A DNA stretch of 64,000 nt, from contig NZ_LQIK01000033.1 of NCBI RefSeq assembly GCF_001499855.1, positions 124,001-188,000 of the forward strand. The letters are read 5' to 3'. Source of the stretch: Mycobacterium sp. GA-0227b (lineage in GTDB: Bacteria > Actinomycetota > Actinomycetes > Mycobacteriales > Mycobacteriaceae). The notes under the pieces were generated by a model. It saw nothing but the letters and a program-made list of their open reading frames with translations, searched no databases and was not told the DNA's origin. Of this stretch, positions 34,141-42,163 are shown one piece after another. Within the stretch, counting starts at the first letter, position 1; each line of letters begins with the position of its first letter. The translations under genes and the position numbers were made by a program.

Positions 34141-35283
34141 TCAACCGATTCCGACGCCCGCACCACTCCAGAACGCGCTGGAGGTCAACACCTCGCCGCC
34201 GTCGGCGGTGATGTGCACGGCCTCGCGACCGAAGACCGCGCCGACGCCCTGCTGCCAGACGTAGCCGGTGACCGCGAGCACCATGCCGGGTTCGAGCACC
34301 TCCTCGGCCACGGTCGCTCGCAGCGCGGGGGTGACGACCGGTGAATCGTAGCCGAGGCCGAGGCCGTGGGCGACGGGCATGGCGGGCAGCGGCTCGCCTG
34401 CCGCCTCATATGCACCGAGCAGGTCACTGGCCGGATAACCCGGACGGCAGGCCGCTATCAACCTGTCCCACAGCCTGTTCCACCGGTCATACAATTCCGG
34501 CACCGCTGTTCCGTCGACGTCGCCGACCGGCCAGGTGCGACCGACCTCGCCGACATAGCCGTCGGCCAACGCGCCCGCGGAGAACGCGACCAGGTCCCCG
34601 TTCTCGATGCGCCCGTCGCCGCGGGCACGCCGCCACGGATGCTCCTTGCTGGTCGCCCAGGCACCGTCCTGGGTGGCGGGGGTGGTGACGCCGCCGGCCG
34701 CCATCGCTTCCATCAGCGCCCCGGTCAACGCCTGCTCGGTGACGCCGGGTGTCAACTCGGCGCGGGCCGCCTCGAGCGCCGCCTCGGCCACTCCCAGCGC
34801 GCCGCGCAGCACCGCGATCTCGTCGGCCGTCTTGATCCGGCGGGCCGCCCGCAGCGCGGGTTCGGCGTCGACCAGTTCGGCGTTCGGGAATGCCATCGGC
34901 AGAAGTTGGGCGAATGTCGGTGTCAGCGAGTCGGTTCCGACTCGTTTGACGGTGGCAGCGCCGGGGAGCGCCTTGAGCACCTCGACGAGCGTCATCGGGT
35001 TCCACGCCAACCCGTAGAGGTGGTCGTGCGGGATCTCGTCGGGGATACCCTCGTCCCACGTGCTGTTGAGGTGGATCTCTCCGGTCGACCGCACGACCTC
35101 GCAGATCGGCCCGAAAGGGCGGGTGCCCGCGACCCAGAGTTGCGGGGCACCGGTCACGTATCGGACGTTGGCCTGGCGGCCCAGAACGAGGATGTCGATG
35201 TCGCGGTCCGCCATCTCGGCCAGCGCGCGTTCGCGGCGTCCCCTTCGCAGATCGGCTGCATCAGGGAGGATTTGGAGTGCCAT
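34141..35283 (-). CDS. M24 peptidase-fold protein lacking metal ligands
   Basis: This is a 380-residue protein with the creatinase/prolidase N-domain and the M24 'pita-bread' C-domain. Of the five metal ligands of active M24 peptidases, the first aspartate is Ser (VAFSAGALAD), the second is Glu (GEVGRTW), the histidine is kept (VAHGLGLGY), the first glutamate is Thr (LAVTGYVW) and the last is apparently Arg (FGREAVHIT). It is therefore unlikely to be a dinuclear metallopeptidase. Metal-free creatinase shows that the fold can hydrolyse C-N bonds without metal. Its ATG overlaps the stop of a second, intact M24 gene (ATGA), suggesting a heteromeric pair. Confidence 0.85.
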   Translation of the reverse strand: MALQILPDAADLRRGRRERALAEMADRDIDILVLGRQANVRYVTGAPQLWVAGTRPFGPICEVVRSTGEIHLNSTWDEGIPDEIPHDHLYGLAWNPMTLVEVLKALPGAATVKRVGTDSLTPTFAQLLPMAFPNAELVDAEPALRAARRIKTADEIAVLRGALGVAEAALEAARAELTPGVTEQALTGALMEAMAAGGVTTPATQDGAWATSKEHPWRRARGDGRIENGDLVAFSAGALADGYVGEVGRTWPVGDVDGTAVPELYDRWNRLWDRLIAACRPGYPASDLLGAYEAAGEPLPAMPVAHGLGLGYDSPVVTPALRATVAEEVLEPGMVLAVTGYVWQQGVGAVFGREAVHITADGGEVLTSSAFWSGAGVGIG

Positions 35284-36530
35284 CAGATCCGTCCGTAGGG
35301 TGCGTAGGGGTAGTCGGTAATCGATTGGTAGCCGTCGTCGGTGATCACCACGATCTCCTCGCTTCGATAACCACCGGTACCGTCCTCCCACACCACCGGT
35401 TCCAGCACCAGAAGCATCCCGGTCGGAAACACGAAGTTGTCGTCGAACTCCTCGCCGAGATCGGTTCCGATCATCGGCATTTCGGCCGCATTGGTGCCGA
35501 TTCCGTGGCCGAGGTAGAAGTGCGGCAGCCACGGCTTGTCGCCTCCGTTGGCGGCGATGGCCGCGCGAGCCAGGTCACCGGACGTCGCACCGGCTTTGGT
35601 GACCGCCAGCACCGCGGACAGGATCTCCCGCCACTTGTCGAATTGCGCCTGCTGGCGGTCCGACGGCTCCTCCTCGACCAGCCAGGTGCGGCCGAAGTCC
35701 GAGCAATAACCCGTGTAGGTGATGCTGACGTCGGTCCACAACACGTCCCCGCGTGCGAGTTCGCGTTCGGTGGTCAGCAGCGGCAGCGCGAGATCACCGG
35801 TGGTGGTCCAGACAGACCCGCTGGTCTTCGTCGTCGGCATCACCTGCCAGATGGCCTCGAGCATGTTGGCCGTCGCCCCGAGTTCGAACGCCCGCCGGAC
35901 GAAGGCCGCCGAAAGATCGACCTGGCGAACCCCGGGCGCGAGCGCCTTCTGCACATCCACCATGGCTTCTTCGGTGATGCGGCAGGCGTTGCGGACGCAC
36001 GAGACCTGGTCGGGCGTCTTGACCAACTTGGCGGGTCCCACGACCTGCGCGGCGTCCGACGGCGGGCCGGCGGGGAACAGCGTGCCCGACGCGCGGCGCA
36101 TCGCACCGGTCAGCTCGTCCACCGCGACGGCGCCACCGACGGGCACCAGGTCGGCCAGCACCTTCGCGAATTGTGCGACGCCCTCGTCGAATTCGAGGTA
36201 CAGCGGGCCGTGCACGTGATCGGCCGGCACCTCGTACTGCGCGGCCGATCCCTCGCGCAGCGGCATGAACAGGTGTGGGTGCGGGTCGTCGGCGAGCACG
36301 ATCGCCACCGGCCGTTCGACGTGGGACAGCCCGGCATCGAGCAGCGGCCAGCTGACACCCGTCGCGTACACGACGTTCCCGTTGCCGATGAGAACGAGTG
36401 CATCGACGCCCTTTTCGTTCATCGAGTCGCGCAGCCGGGCCCCGCATTCGCGGTACATCCGGGCGCGGTCCGGCAGCTCGGGTATGTCGAAGCACGTGCT
36501 GAGCGACGACGCCGCAGACCCCACAGTCAC
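35283..36530 (-). CDS. M24 family Xaa-Pro aminopeptidase-like protein
   Basis: This is a 415-residue protein with all five M24 metal ligands: Asp in LWTDVSITYTG, Asp in GYCSDFGRTW, His in LGHGIG, Glu in LVLEPVVW and Glu in YRSEEIVVIT. The N-terminal creatinase-type domain includes VLIGNGNVVYATGVSWP. It may act on an X-Pro-like amide, or on a non-peptide substrate such as a DddP-type lyase would. The start is GTG 36530, overlapping the amidohydrolase stop (GTGA). Its presence, with a degenerate partner, inside a catabolic operon suggests a catabolic rather than housekeeping role. Confidence 0.88.
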   Translation of the reverse strand: MTVGSAASSLSTCFDIPELPDRARMYRECGARLRDSMNEKGVDALVLIGNGNVVYATGVSWPLLDAGLSHVERPVAIVLADDPHPHLFMPLREGSAAQYEVPADHVHGPLYLEFDEGVAQFAKVLADLVPVGGAVAVDELTGAMRRASGTLFPAGPPSDAAQVVGPAKLVKTPDQVSCVRNACRITEEAMVDVQKALAPGVRQVDLSAAFVRRAFELGATANMLEAIWQVMPTTKTSGSVWTTTGDLALPLLTTERELARGDVLWTDVSITYTGYCSDFGRTWLVEEEPSDRQQAQFDKWREILSAVLAVTKAGATSGDLARAAIAANGGDKPWLPHFYLGHGIGTNAAEMPMIGTDLGEEFDDNFVFPTGMLLVLEPVVWEDGTGGYRSEEIVVITDDGYQSITDYPYAPYGRI

Positions 36531-37717
36531 GAGAGCCCCAGGAAGTTCTTGATGTTGGTGCTGACGATCTTGGTGGCGTCTTCGGGCCCGACCGCGTCGA
36601 CGACGGTTTTCAGCGACTTCTCCGAGTAGCCGAAGGTGGATTCGTTGTGCGGATAGTCCGACGACCACATTACGTTGTTCACGCCGATCTTGTCGATGAG
36701 CTCCAACCCGAGCGGATCGACCATGAACGACGCGCTCATGTGGTTGTCCCAGTAGTGCCGGACCGGGCGTTCGAGTTGGTGGTTGAACATGTGCCGGTAC
36801 GAAGCGAACATGTGCTCGGCATCCTGAAGTGCCGTCGGCACCCAGGCGATACCGCCTTCGAACCACCCGATCTTGAGCTGCGGATGACGGTCGAGGATGC
36901 CGGAGAACACGTACTTGGCGAACTGTTCCCGGAACGAGTCGACGTTGACCATCATGCCGACCACCACGCTGTTGTGCTGACACGGCGTCTTGGGCGGTGT
37001 TTCCCCGATGTGGTGGCTGACCGGCACGCCGGCCGCTTCGATTTCGTCCCACACCGCGTCCATGTCGGTGCTGCCGTAGTCGTAGATGTTGCCCTCGTCG
37101 TCCTTGCCCGGGTTCAACGGCAGCAGGAAGGTCTTGAGCCCCAGCGATTTCAGCTCCTCGAGCGTGCTGCGGGTGCCCTTGGGGTCCCACCAGTTGATCA
37201 GCCCGACGCCGTAGAAGTGGCCGTTGCTGCGTTCCTGCAGATCGGCGATGTGCTCGTTGTAGATCCGGAACACGCGCTCGCGCAACGCCTTGTCCGGGTA
37301 ATGGAACAGCGCCAGCACGGCGTTGGGAAAGGCCAACTCCTTGTCGATGCCGTCCTCTTTGAGCTCGCGGACACGGGCCTCGATGTTGTTGGACGCGGCG
37401 CCAGCCAGGTCGTCGTACTGCATCAGCACTCGCCCGAAATCGCCGCCGGTCCAGGCCTTGCCCTTCATGCCGACCATGTAGGCGCCGTCCTCGTACCAGA
37501 TTCGCGGCGCGGCGCCCTTGAGCTCCTCGGGGAAGCGTTCATAGAAGATGTCGTCGGCGACCGAGATGTGGTTGTCGGCCGAGAAGATCTCGGTGCCCGC
37601 CGGGAGACCGAAATCGCCCGTGGCGTGGCCCTTTCGGTGCTTGGGGGCGCCGAATCCCTCGGGAGGATAAAGAGTGGTGCTCGGGGGGCGGGCGGGAGTC
37701 GTTGAATGTGCTGACAT
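36527..37717 (-). CDS. Amidohydrolase family protein (PF04909 type)
   Basis: This is a ~396-residue TIM-barrel protein. EIFSADNHISVADD holds the N-terminal metal motif (DNH) and SSDYPHNESTFG the C-terminal signature. The central histidines are in VSHHIGETPP. It is a relative of the protein at 10022-11317, sharing the D-x-H start and the YPH motif. The ATG at 37717 lies eight bases after GGAG. It is encoded between a P450 and two M24 genes. Decarboxylation or C-N/C-C hydrolysis of a ring-derived acid is plausible but unproven. Confidence 0.86.
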   Translation of the reverse strand: MSAHSTTPARPPSTTLYPPEGFGAPKHRKGHATGDFGLPAGTEIFSADNHISVADDIFYERFPEELKGAAPRIWYEDGAYMVGMKGKAWTGGDFGRVLMQYDDLAGAASNNIEARVRELKEDGIDKELAFPNAVLALFHYPDKALRERVFRIYNEHIADLQERSNGHFYGVGLINWWDPKGTRSTLEELKSLGLKTFLLPLNPGKDDEGNIYDYGSTDMDAVWDEIEAAGVPVSHHIGETPPKTPCQHNSVVVGMMVNVDSFREQFAKYVFSGILDRHPQLKIGWFEGGIAWVPTALQDAEHMFASYRHMFNHQLERPVRHYWDNHMSASFMVDPLGLELIDKIGVNNVMWSSDYPHNESTFGYSEKSLKTVVDAVGPEDATKIVSTNIKNFLGLS

Positions 37718-37752
37718 CGTTGACACTCCAATCGGGCTGTGAAAAGACCTGG

Positions 37753-38991
37753 CTACCAGGTCACCGGAAGTTCGTAGACGCCGTAGGCGAGACGGTCGTG
37801 TTTGAACGGCACCTCGTCGATCGGGACGGCCAGGCGCAGTGTCGGGATGCGCCGCAGCAGGGTGTGGAACACGATCTGCAACTCGGCCCGGGCAAGCTGC
37901 TGCCCGACGCACTGATGCCTGCCGTAGCCGAAGCCCAGCTGCTGGCCGGCCTCGCGGCCGAGGTCGAGCTTTTCGGGTTCGGGGTAGGCGCCGGCATCCC
38001 AGTTCGCCGGCGCCAGGTCGAGGATGATGCCCTCGCCCGCGCGGATGGTCTCGCCCGCGATCTCGATGTCCTCGATGGCCACGCGGCGCTGGCCGTTCTG
38101 GATGATCGACAGGTAGCGCATCAGCTCCTCGACGGCGTTGGCGATGAATTTCGGGTCGTCCGAATCCCGCAGCAGCGCAGCCTGCTCGGGGTTCTCCAGC
38201 AACGCCAGCACCCCGATACCGATCATGTTCGCCGTGGTCTCGTGTCCCGCGATCAGCAGCCCGGTCCCCAGCTGCGCGGCTTCCTTGACGCTGATCTCAC
38301 CGGCGTTGACACGCTCGGCGAGGTCGGACACCGCATCCTCGGAGGGGTTCTCCATCTTGGCCTTGACGAGGTCGCTCAGGTATTTCGCCAGGCTCATTGC
38401 GCCCTTCTGGCCGTCCTCGGCGGAGGCGTAGCGGGCCAGGCCGACGTTGGCGTGGTGCTGGAAGAACTCGTGGTCTTCGTAAGGCACGCCGAGCATCTCG
38501 CTGATCACCCGGGTGGGCACCGGCAGCGCCAGTGCGGTGACGATGTCGGCGGGTTGCGGGCCGGCGAGGATGTTGTCGATGCACTCGTCTGTCACCTGCT
38601 GGATGGCCGGCCGCAGGCCCTCCACCCGTTTGAAGGTGAACGGCTTGGACAGCATCCGGCGGAACCGCGTGTGCTCCTCGGCATCGGAGGTGAACACCGA
38701 GCGCGGCCGCTTGTGCACGGTGGACAGCATGTGTTCGTTCCAGTGCGGAAACCCTTCACGGCGGTCGTCGACGCTGACCCGCGGATCGGCGAACAGTTCG
38801 CGCGCCACCGCGTGACCGGTGATCAGCCAGGGCGTGCTGCCGTCCCAGATCCGCACCCGCGACAGCGGTTTGGCCTCACCCATCTCGAGCATCTGGGGCG
38901 GCGGCGCGAACGGGCAGCGGGCGTCGCGCTCCATCGGGTACTCGGGGATATCCGCGGACACGTCTGGGGTTCCGGTCAAGGTGTCGGACAT
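37753..38991 (-). CDS. Cytochrome P450
   Basis: This is a 412-residue soluble P450 starting MSDTLTGTPDVSADIPEYPM. The I-helix motif is IAGHETTANM, the ExxR is EELMR and the haem loop is LGFGYGRHQCVGQQLARAE. Eleven bases upstream lies a small [3Fe-4S] ferredoxin gene in the same operon, the usual redox partner arrangement for actinobacterial CYP105-like enzymes. It would hydroxylate or demethylate the pathway substrate. The reductase is not nearby. Confidence 0.94.
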   Translation of the reverse strand: MSDTLTGTPDVSADIPEYPMERDARCPFAPPPQMLEMGEAKPLSRVRIWDGSTPWLITGHAVARELFADPRVSVDDRREGFPHWNEHMLSTVHKRPRSVFTSDAEEHTRFRRMLSKPFTFKRVEGLRPAIQQVTDECIDNILAGPQPADIVTALALPVPTRVISEMLGVPYEDHEFFQHHANVGLARYASAEDGQKGAMSLAKYLSDLVKAKMENPSEDAVSDLAERVNAGEISVKEAAQLGTGLLIAGHETTANMIGIGVLALLENPEQAALLRDSDDPKFIANAVEELMRYLSIIQNGQRRVAIEDIEIAGETIRAGEGIILDLAPANWDAGAYPEPEKLDLGREAGQQLGFGYGRHQCVGQQLARAELQIVFHTLLRRIPTLRLAVPIDEVPFKHDRLAYGVYELPVTW

Positions 38992-39002
38992 GGGTGTCTT
39001 TC

Positions 39003-39197
39003 TCACTCCTCGATGTGGATGGCGAGTGCGGGGCAGGCTGCGGCCGCCTTGCGGGCGTCGTCGGCCTGGGACCCCGAGGGGCTGTCGTCGAGCAGGACCA
39101 CGACGCCGTCGTCGTCGCGTTGGTCGAAGGTGTCGCTCGCGTTGAGCACGCATTGTCCGGAGGACACGCATTTGTCTTGGTCGACGTCGACTTTCAT
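39003..39197 (-). CDS. Ferredoxin, [3Fe-4S] type
   Basis: This is a 64-residue acidic ferredoxin. The cluster ligands are Cys10, Cys16 (KCVSSGQC) and Cys55 (AACPALAI). The fourth cysteine of [4Fe-4S] forms is absent, as in P450-partner ferredoxins of actinobacteria. It lies between a TetR gene and the P450 gene it most likely serves. Its ATG overlaps the region immediately before the TetR stop (stop at 39199). Confidence 0.93.
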   Translation of the reverse strand: MKVDVDQDKCVSSGQCVLNASDTFDQRDDDGVVVLLDDSPSGSQADDARKAAAACPALAIHIEE

Positions 39198-39198
39198 G

Positions 39199-39858
39199 TC
39201 AGGGCTGCTCCGTGATCGGTGCCCGCCACAGGCCGACGATCGCGTCGATGAGCCCCGATGCCACCGAACTCCAGGTGGTTCTGGGCATGTCGGCGCCCTC
39301 GGCGAAGGCGCGTTCGAAGTCGGCGCACGTGTGCATCATCAGGTTGCGCACCATGATGTTCCGCTCGATGACAACGGGCATGGGTAGGTCGGGCAGGCAG
39401 CGGGTGATGCCGTCGACGACCTGCAGCAGTGACGGTGAGGCCAGCGCGTCCTTGACGACGATCTTCTGGTAGGCGGGGTCGGCCAGCGCCTGCGCGGCGA
39501 ACCGCGCGTACCACGTCGGGTTGCCGAGCTGATCCAGGTGTTCGGTGAGCGAGCAGACCATGCAGGCAATCCAGTCGCGCAATTCGGTCGAGTCCCCGAT
39601 TGCGGTCACCATTCGGTCGAGCAACCGCTCGATCGAGACGCGGTGCTTCTGCTCGATCGCCCGCACCAGATCGGCCTTGGTGCCGAAGTGGTATCCGACC
39701 GCGGCGTTGTTGCCTTGGCCGGCGGCCTCGCTGACCTGGCGGTTCGATACCGCGTACACACCGTGCTCGGCGAACAGCCGCTCGGCGGCGGCCAGGATCG
39801 CTTCCCGGGTGATGCTGGCTCGCTCGGTGCGCACAGTTCTGGCGGTGGTCACCGTCAC
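39199..39858 (-). CDS. TetR-family regulator within the catabolic operon
   Basis: This is a regulator of ~219 residues. The helix-turn-helix is in ITREAILAAAERLFAEHG followed by SNRQVSEAAGQGNNAAVGYHF, and the C-domain resembles the PsrA/CerR-like group. The start is uncertain. GTG 39858 leaves a 22-base palindrome at 39879-39900 free as an operator. ATG 39909 would overlap the SDR stop (ATGA) but place the palindrome inside the gene. It probably controls the ferredoxin-P450-amidohydrolase-M24 part of the array from an internal promoter. Confidence 0.85.
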   Translation of the reverse strand: MTVTTARTVRTERASITREAILAAAERLFAEHGVYAVSNRQVSEAAGQGNNAAVGYHFGTKADLVRAIEQKHRVSIERLLDRMVTAIGDSTELRDWIACMVCSLTEHLDQLGNPTWYARFAAQALADPAYQKIVVKDALASPSLLQVVDGITRCLPDLPMPVVIERNIMVRNLMMHTCADFERAFAEGADMPRTTWSSVASGLIDAIVGLWRAPITEQP

Positions 39859-39878
39859 AGTCAACCGCCGCCGCGCAG

Positions 39879-39900
39879 TTAAGTCAAGCGACTGATTTAA
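39879..39900. promoter_or_regulatory. Operator-like palindrome before internal TetR
   Basis: On the plus strand this reads TTAA-N-TCA-N2-CG-N2-TGA-N-TTAA with dyad symmetry over 22 bases. It is one of the few AT-rich spots in the region and lies immediately upstream of the preferred TetR start. Autoregulation by that TetR is likely. Confidence 0.55.
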
Positions 39901-39905
39901 AGTAA

Positions 39906-40715
39906 TCATGACTGTGACTTGCGGACGATCACCTTTCCCGCGCTCGTGCCCCCGTCGATCGGCAGCACCGTTCCGGTGACGTACCGCGACCGGTCACCGG
40001 CCAAGTACAGGGCGGCTTCGGCGACGTCGTCGACCGTGCCTTCCCGCTTCAACGGCCGATCGTTGCGCATCTGCGCGCGGATCCTCTCCTCGAACTCCTC
40101 CAGACGCTGGAGGTCCTCGCCCACCGCCGATTTCCGCACGATCGCGGTCCGGATGTTGCCGGGCGCGAGCGCGTTGACGCGAATCTCGTAGTGCGCCAGG
40201 TCGATCGCCGCCGACTTGGTGAACTGGATGACGGCCGCCTTGGATGCGCGGTACGTCATCACCCCACCACCGGCCTGGATGCCCCCGATTGAAGTCAGGT
40301 TGATGATCGACCCGCCACCGTGTCGGGACATGTGCCGGGCGGCGTCACGGGTACCCGCCATCACCGCGAGCACGTTGATCGCCATCACCTGATGGAAGTC
40401 CGCGAGATCATCGTCGAGGAACTTCGGAAACATCTTGCCCGACACGCCGGCGTTGTTGACCATCACATGCAGGCCATCGAACTCCTCGACGGCCGTCGTG
40501 ACCAATCGGGTGACCTGATCGACCTCGGCCACATCGGTTTCGACGAACCGGATCTGGTCCCCGAGGTCGGCGACGAGTTGCGCGCCTCCGTCGCGGTCGA
40601 TGTCGCCGACGACCACCTTGGCTCCCTCGGCGCAGAACCGTCGCACCAGGCCCTCACCCAGTCCGGAGGCACCGCCGGTGACGACCGCAACCTTGCCTTC
40701 CAGTTCGCCGGTCAT
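39906..40715 (-). CDS. Short-chain dehydrogenase/reductase
   Basis: This is a 269-residue classical SDR with VTGGASGLGEGLVRRF, MVNNAGVSGKM, INLTSIGG and YRASKAAVIQFTK. Aspartate in VGDIDRDGG predicts NAD as cofactor. The start is the ATG at 40715 overlapping the hydrolase stop (ATGA), behind AAGGGG. It is part of the minus-strand catabolic array and presumably oxidises a ring or side-chain hydroxyl group. The substrate is unknown. Confidence 0.9.
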   Translation of the reverse strand: MTGELEGKVAVVTGGASGLGEGLVRRFCAEGAKVVVGDIDRDGGAQLVADLGDQIRFVETDVAEVDQVTRLVTTAVEEFDGLHVMVNNAGVSGKMFPKFLDDDLADFHQVMAINVLAVMAGTRDAARHMSRHGGGSIINLTSIGGIQAGGGVMTYRASKAAVIQFTKSAAIDLAHYEIRVNALAPGNIRTAIVRKSAVGEDLQRLEEFEERIRAQMRNDRPLKREGTVDDVAEAALYLAGDRSRYVTGTVLPIDGGTSAGKVIVRKSQS

Positions 40716-41566
40716 GTCGCCACCCCTTCGTGTATCTCGGCGAAGAAGCCGAGCAGCAGTTCGTTGACCGCGTCGGGTTGCTCGATCTGCGGGCAGTGCC
40801 CCGCGTTCTCGATCACCGCTGCGCGACCACCTGATATCCGGGCCGCTATCTCGGCCGCCCAGCCTTTCGGGAGCAGCTTGTCGCCGCCGCCCTCGACGAC
40901 AAGCGTCGGCACGTCGATACGCTCGTAGGCCCGCTCGCTCGACGGCATCGGCGGCGCATCCAGGCCGGGGCGCCGAAACCGCGCCGCAGCCAACGCTTCC
41001 CACGCGCCGGGCGCGATGCTGGCGTCGTAGCGCCTCCGCACGTATGCCTCGTCGGCAGGGTAGGACGCGTCGTAAAAGAGCGCCTCGACGATCCGGCGCA
41101 TTCCGGCGAGTGTCGCGTCGTAGTCGTAGAGGGCGGCCGAATGCTCGTTGCGCTGGATCTCACCGCCGCCGCAGATGGTCACCAGGCTGCGCGCCGGCAG
41201 CAATGGCGATTCGGAGGTGGCATCGACGAACAGGTTTACCGCACCCATCGAGTTGCCCACGAAGTGCGCTGCCTCGACACCGACGACGTCGCAGAACCGC
41301 GCGATGTGCCGGATCCGCATGCCCCGGCCGTCAGTGAAGTCGATGACCTTCGCCGACTCGCCGAAGCCGAGCATGTCGAGGGCCAGCACGCGATGCTGCT
41401 CCGCCAGTGCGGCGATGTTGCGCTCCCAGCCGATCTCGGCGCCCGCCCCGAACTCGCCGCCGTGCAGCAGCACCACCGGATCACCTTGTCCCGCTTCGAG
41501 GTAGCCGGTGACGAGCCCGTCGACCAGGATGGACCTGCGTTCTGCCCGAGCGCCGGAAGAGGTCAC
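40712..41566 (-). CDS. Alpha/beta hydrolase
   Basis: This is a 284-residue alpha/beta hydrolase. The oxyanion HG motif is VVLLHGGEFGAG, the nucleophile elbow GNSMGAVN, and the histidine is in NAGHCPQIEQPD, with an Asp in the GGGDKLL segment. It belongs to the meta-cleavage-product hydrolase/MhpC-like branch and so may cleave a C-C bond in a ring-opened dienoate, in parallel with the protein at 49717-50586. GTG 41566 overlaps the flavin reductase stop. Confidence 0.88.
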   Translation of the reverse strand: MTSSGARAERRSILVDGLVTGYLEAGQGDPVVLLHGGEFGAGAEIGWERNIAALAEQHRVLALDMLGFGESAKVIDFTDGRGMRIRHIARFCDVVGVEAAHFVGNSMGAVNLFVDATSESPLLPARSLVTICGGGEIQRNEHSAALYDYDATLAGMRRIVEALFYDASYPADEAYVRRRYDASIAPGAWEALAAARFRRPGLDAPPMPSSERAYERIDVPTLVVEGGGDKLLPKGWAAEIAARISGGRAAVIENAGHCPQIEQPDAVNELLLGFFAEIHEGVAT

Positions 41567-42153
41567 GCGTTCTCCCGGGCGGCGCTGGCGAAGGAAAGCA
41601 GTTGCGTGGCGAGCATGTCCAGCTGGCTGCGGGTGGCGTCGTGCACCAACCGCCCGTCCGCGTCCCAGATCTGGTCTGCGGAGTTGATCGCCACCCCGAG
41701 CGGGGTCGGCCATGCACGCAGCGCGTGCCCGATGGAGCGCAACTGTCCGAGCGTCCCGACCGCCGCCTGCCAGCCGTAGGCACAGCTGATACACCCCCAC
41801 GGCGTGTTGTCCAGGTAGACGCGGGGGTCCTCGCGCAGGTCCTCGATGTAGTCGAGCGCGTTCTTGACCAACCCGGATATCGCCCCGTGGTAGCCGGGCG
41901 AACCGACGACGACGGCGTCGGCGTCGCGCAGCGCACCGACCAATTCGAGGGCTTTCGGTGTCCGCTCGAGTTCGTGCGGGGCGTACATCGGCAGGTTGAG
42001 GTCTTCACCGGAGAACAGCCGCGTCCGACCGCCCTGCTGTTCCACCGACGCCAGGCAGCAGCGCAGCGCGCGTTCGGTCGACGAGTTGGCCCGCAGGGTG
42101 CCGCCGAGTCCGACGACGAACGGTGCGCCCCCGGTTGCGGTGTGTGCACTCAT
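41563..42153 (-). CDS. NADPH-dependent FMN reductase family protein
   Basis: This is a 196-residue flavodoxin-like fold protein. The FMN phosphate loop is LGGTLRANSSTERAL, and the ring-binding segment is VVGSPGYHGAISGLVKNALDY. It would supply reduced FMN, most plausibly to the luciferase-like monooxygenase encoded four genes upstream (44071-45411), or act as a quinone reductase. It lies in the long operon with a four-base overlap to the hydrolase gene. Confidence 0.9.
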   Translation of the reverse strand: MSAHTATGGAPFVVGLGGTLRANSSTERALRCCLASVEQQGGRTRLFSGEDLNLPMYAPHELERTPKALELVGALRDADAVVVGSPGYHGAISGLVKNALDYIEDLREDPRVYLDNTPWGCISCAYGWQAAVGTLGQLRSIGHALRAWPTPLGVAINSADQIWDADGRLVHDATRSQLDMLATQLLSFASAARENA

Positions 42154-42163
42154 GTTTCACCTA

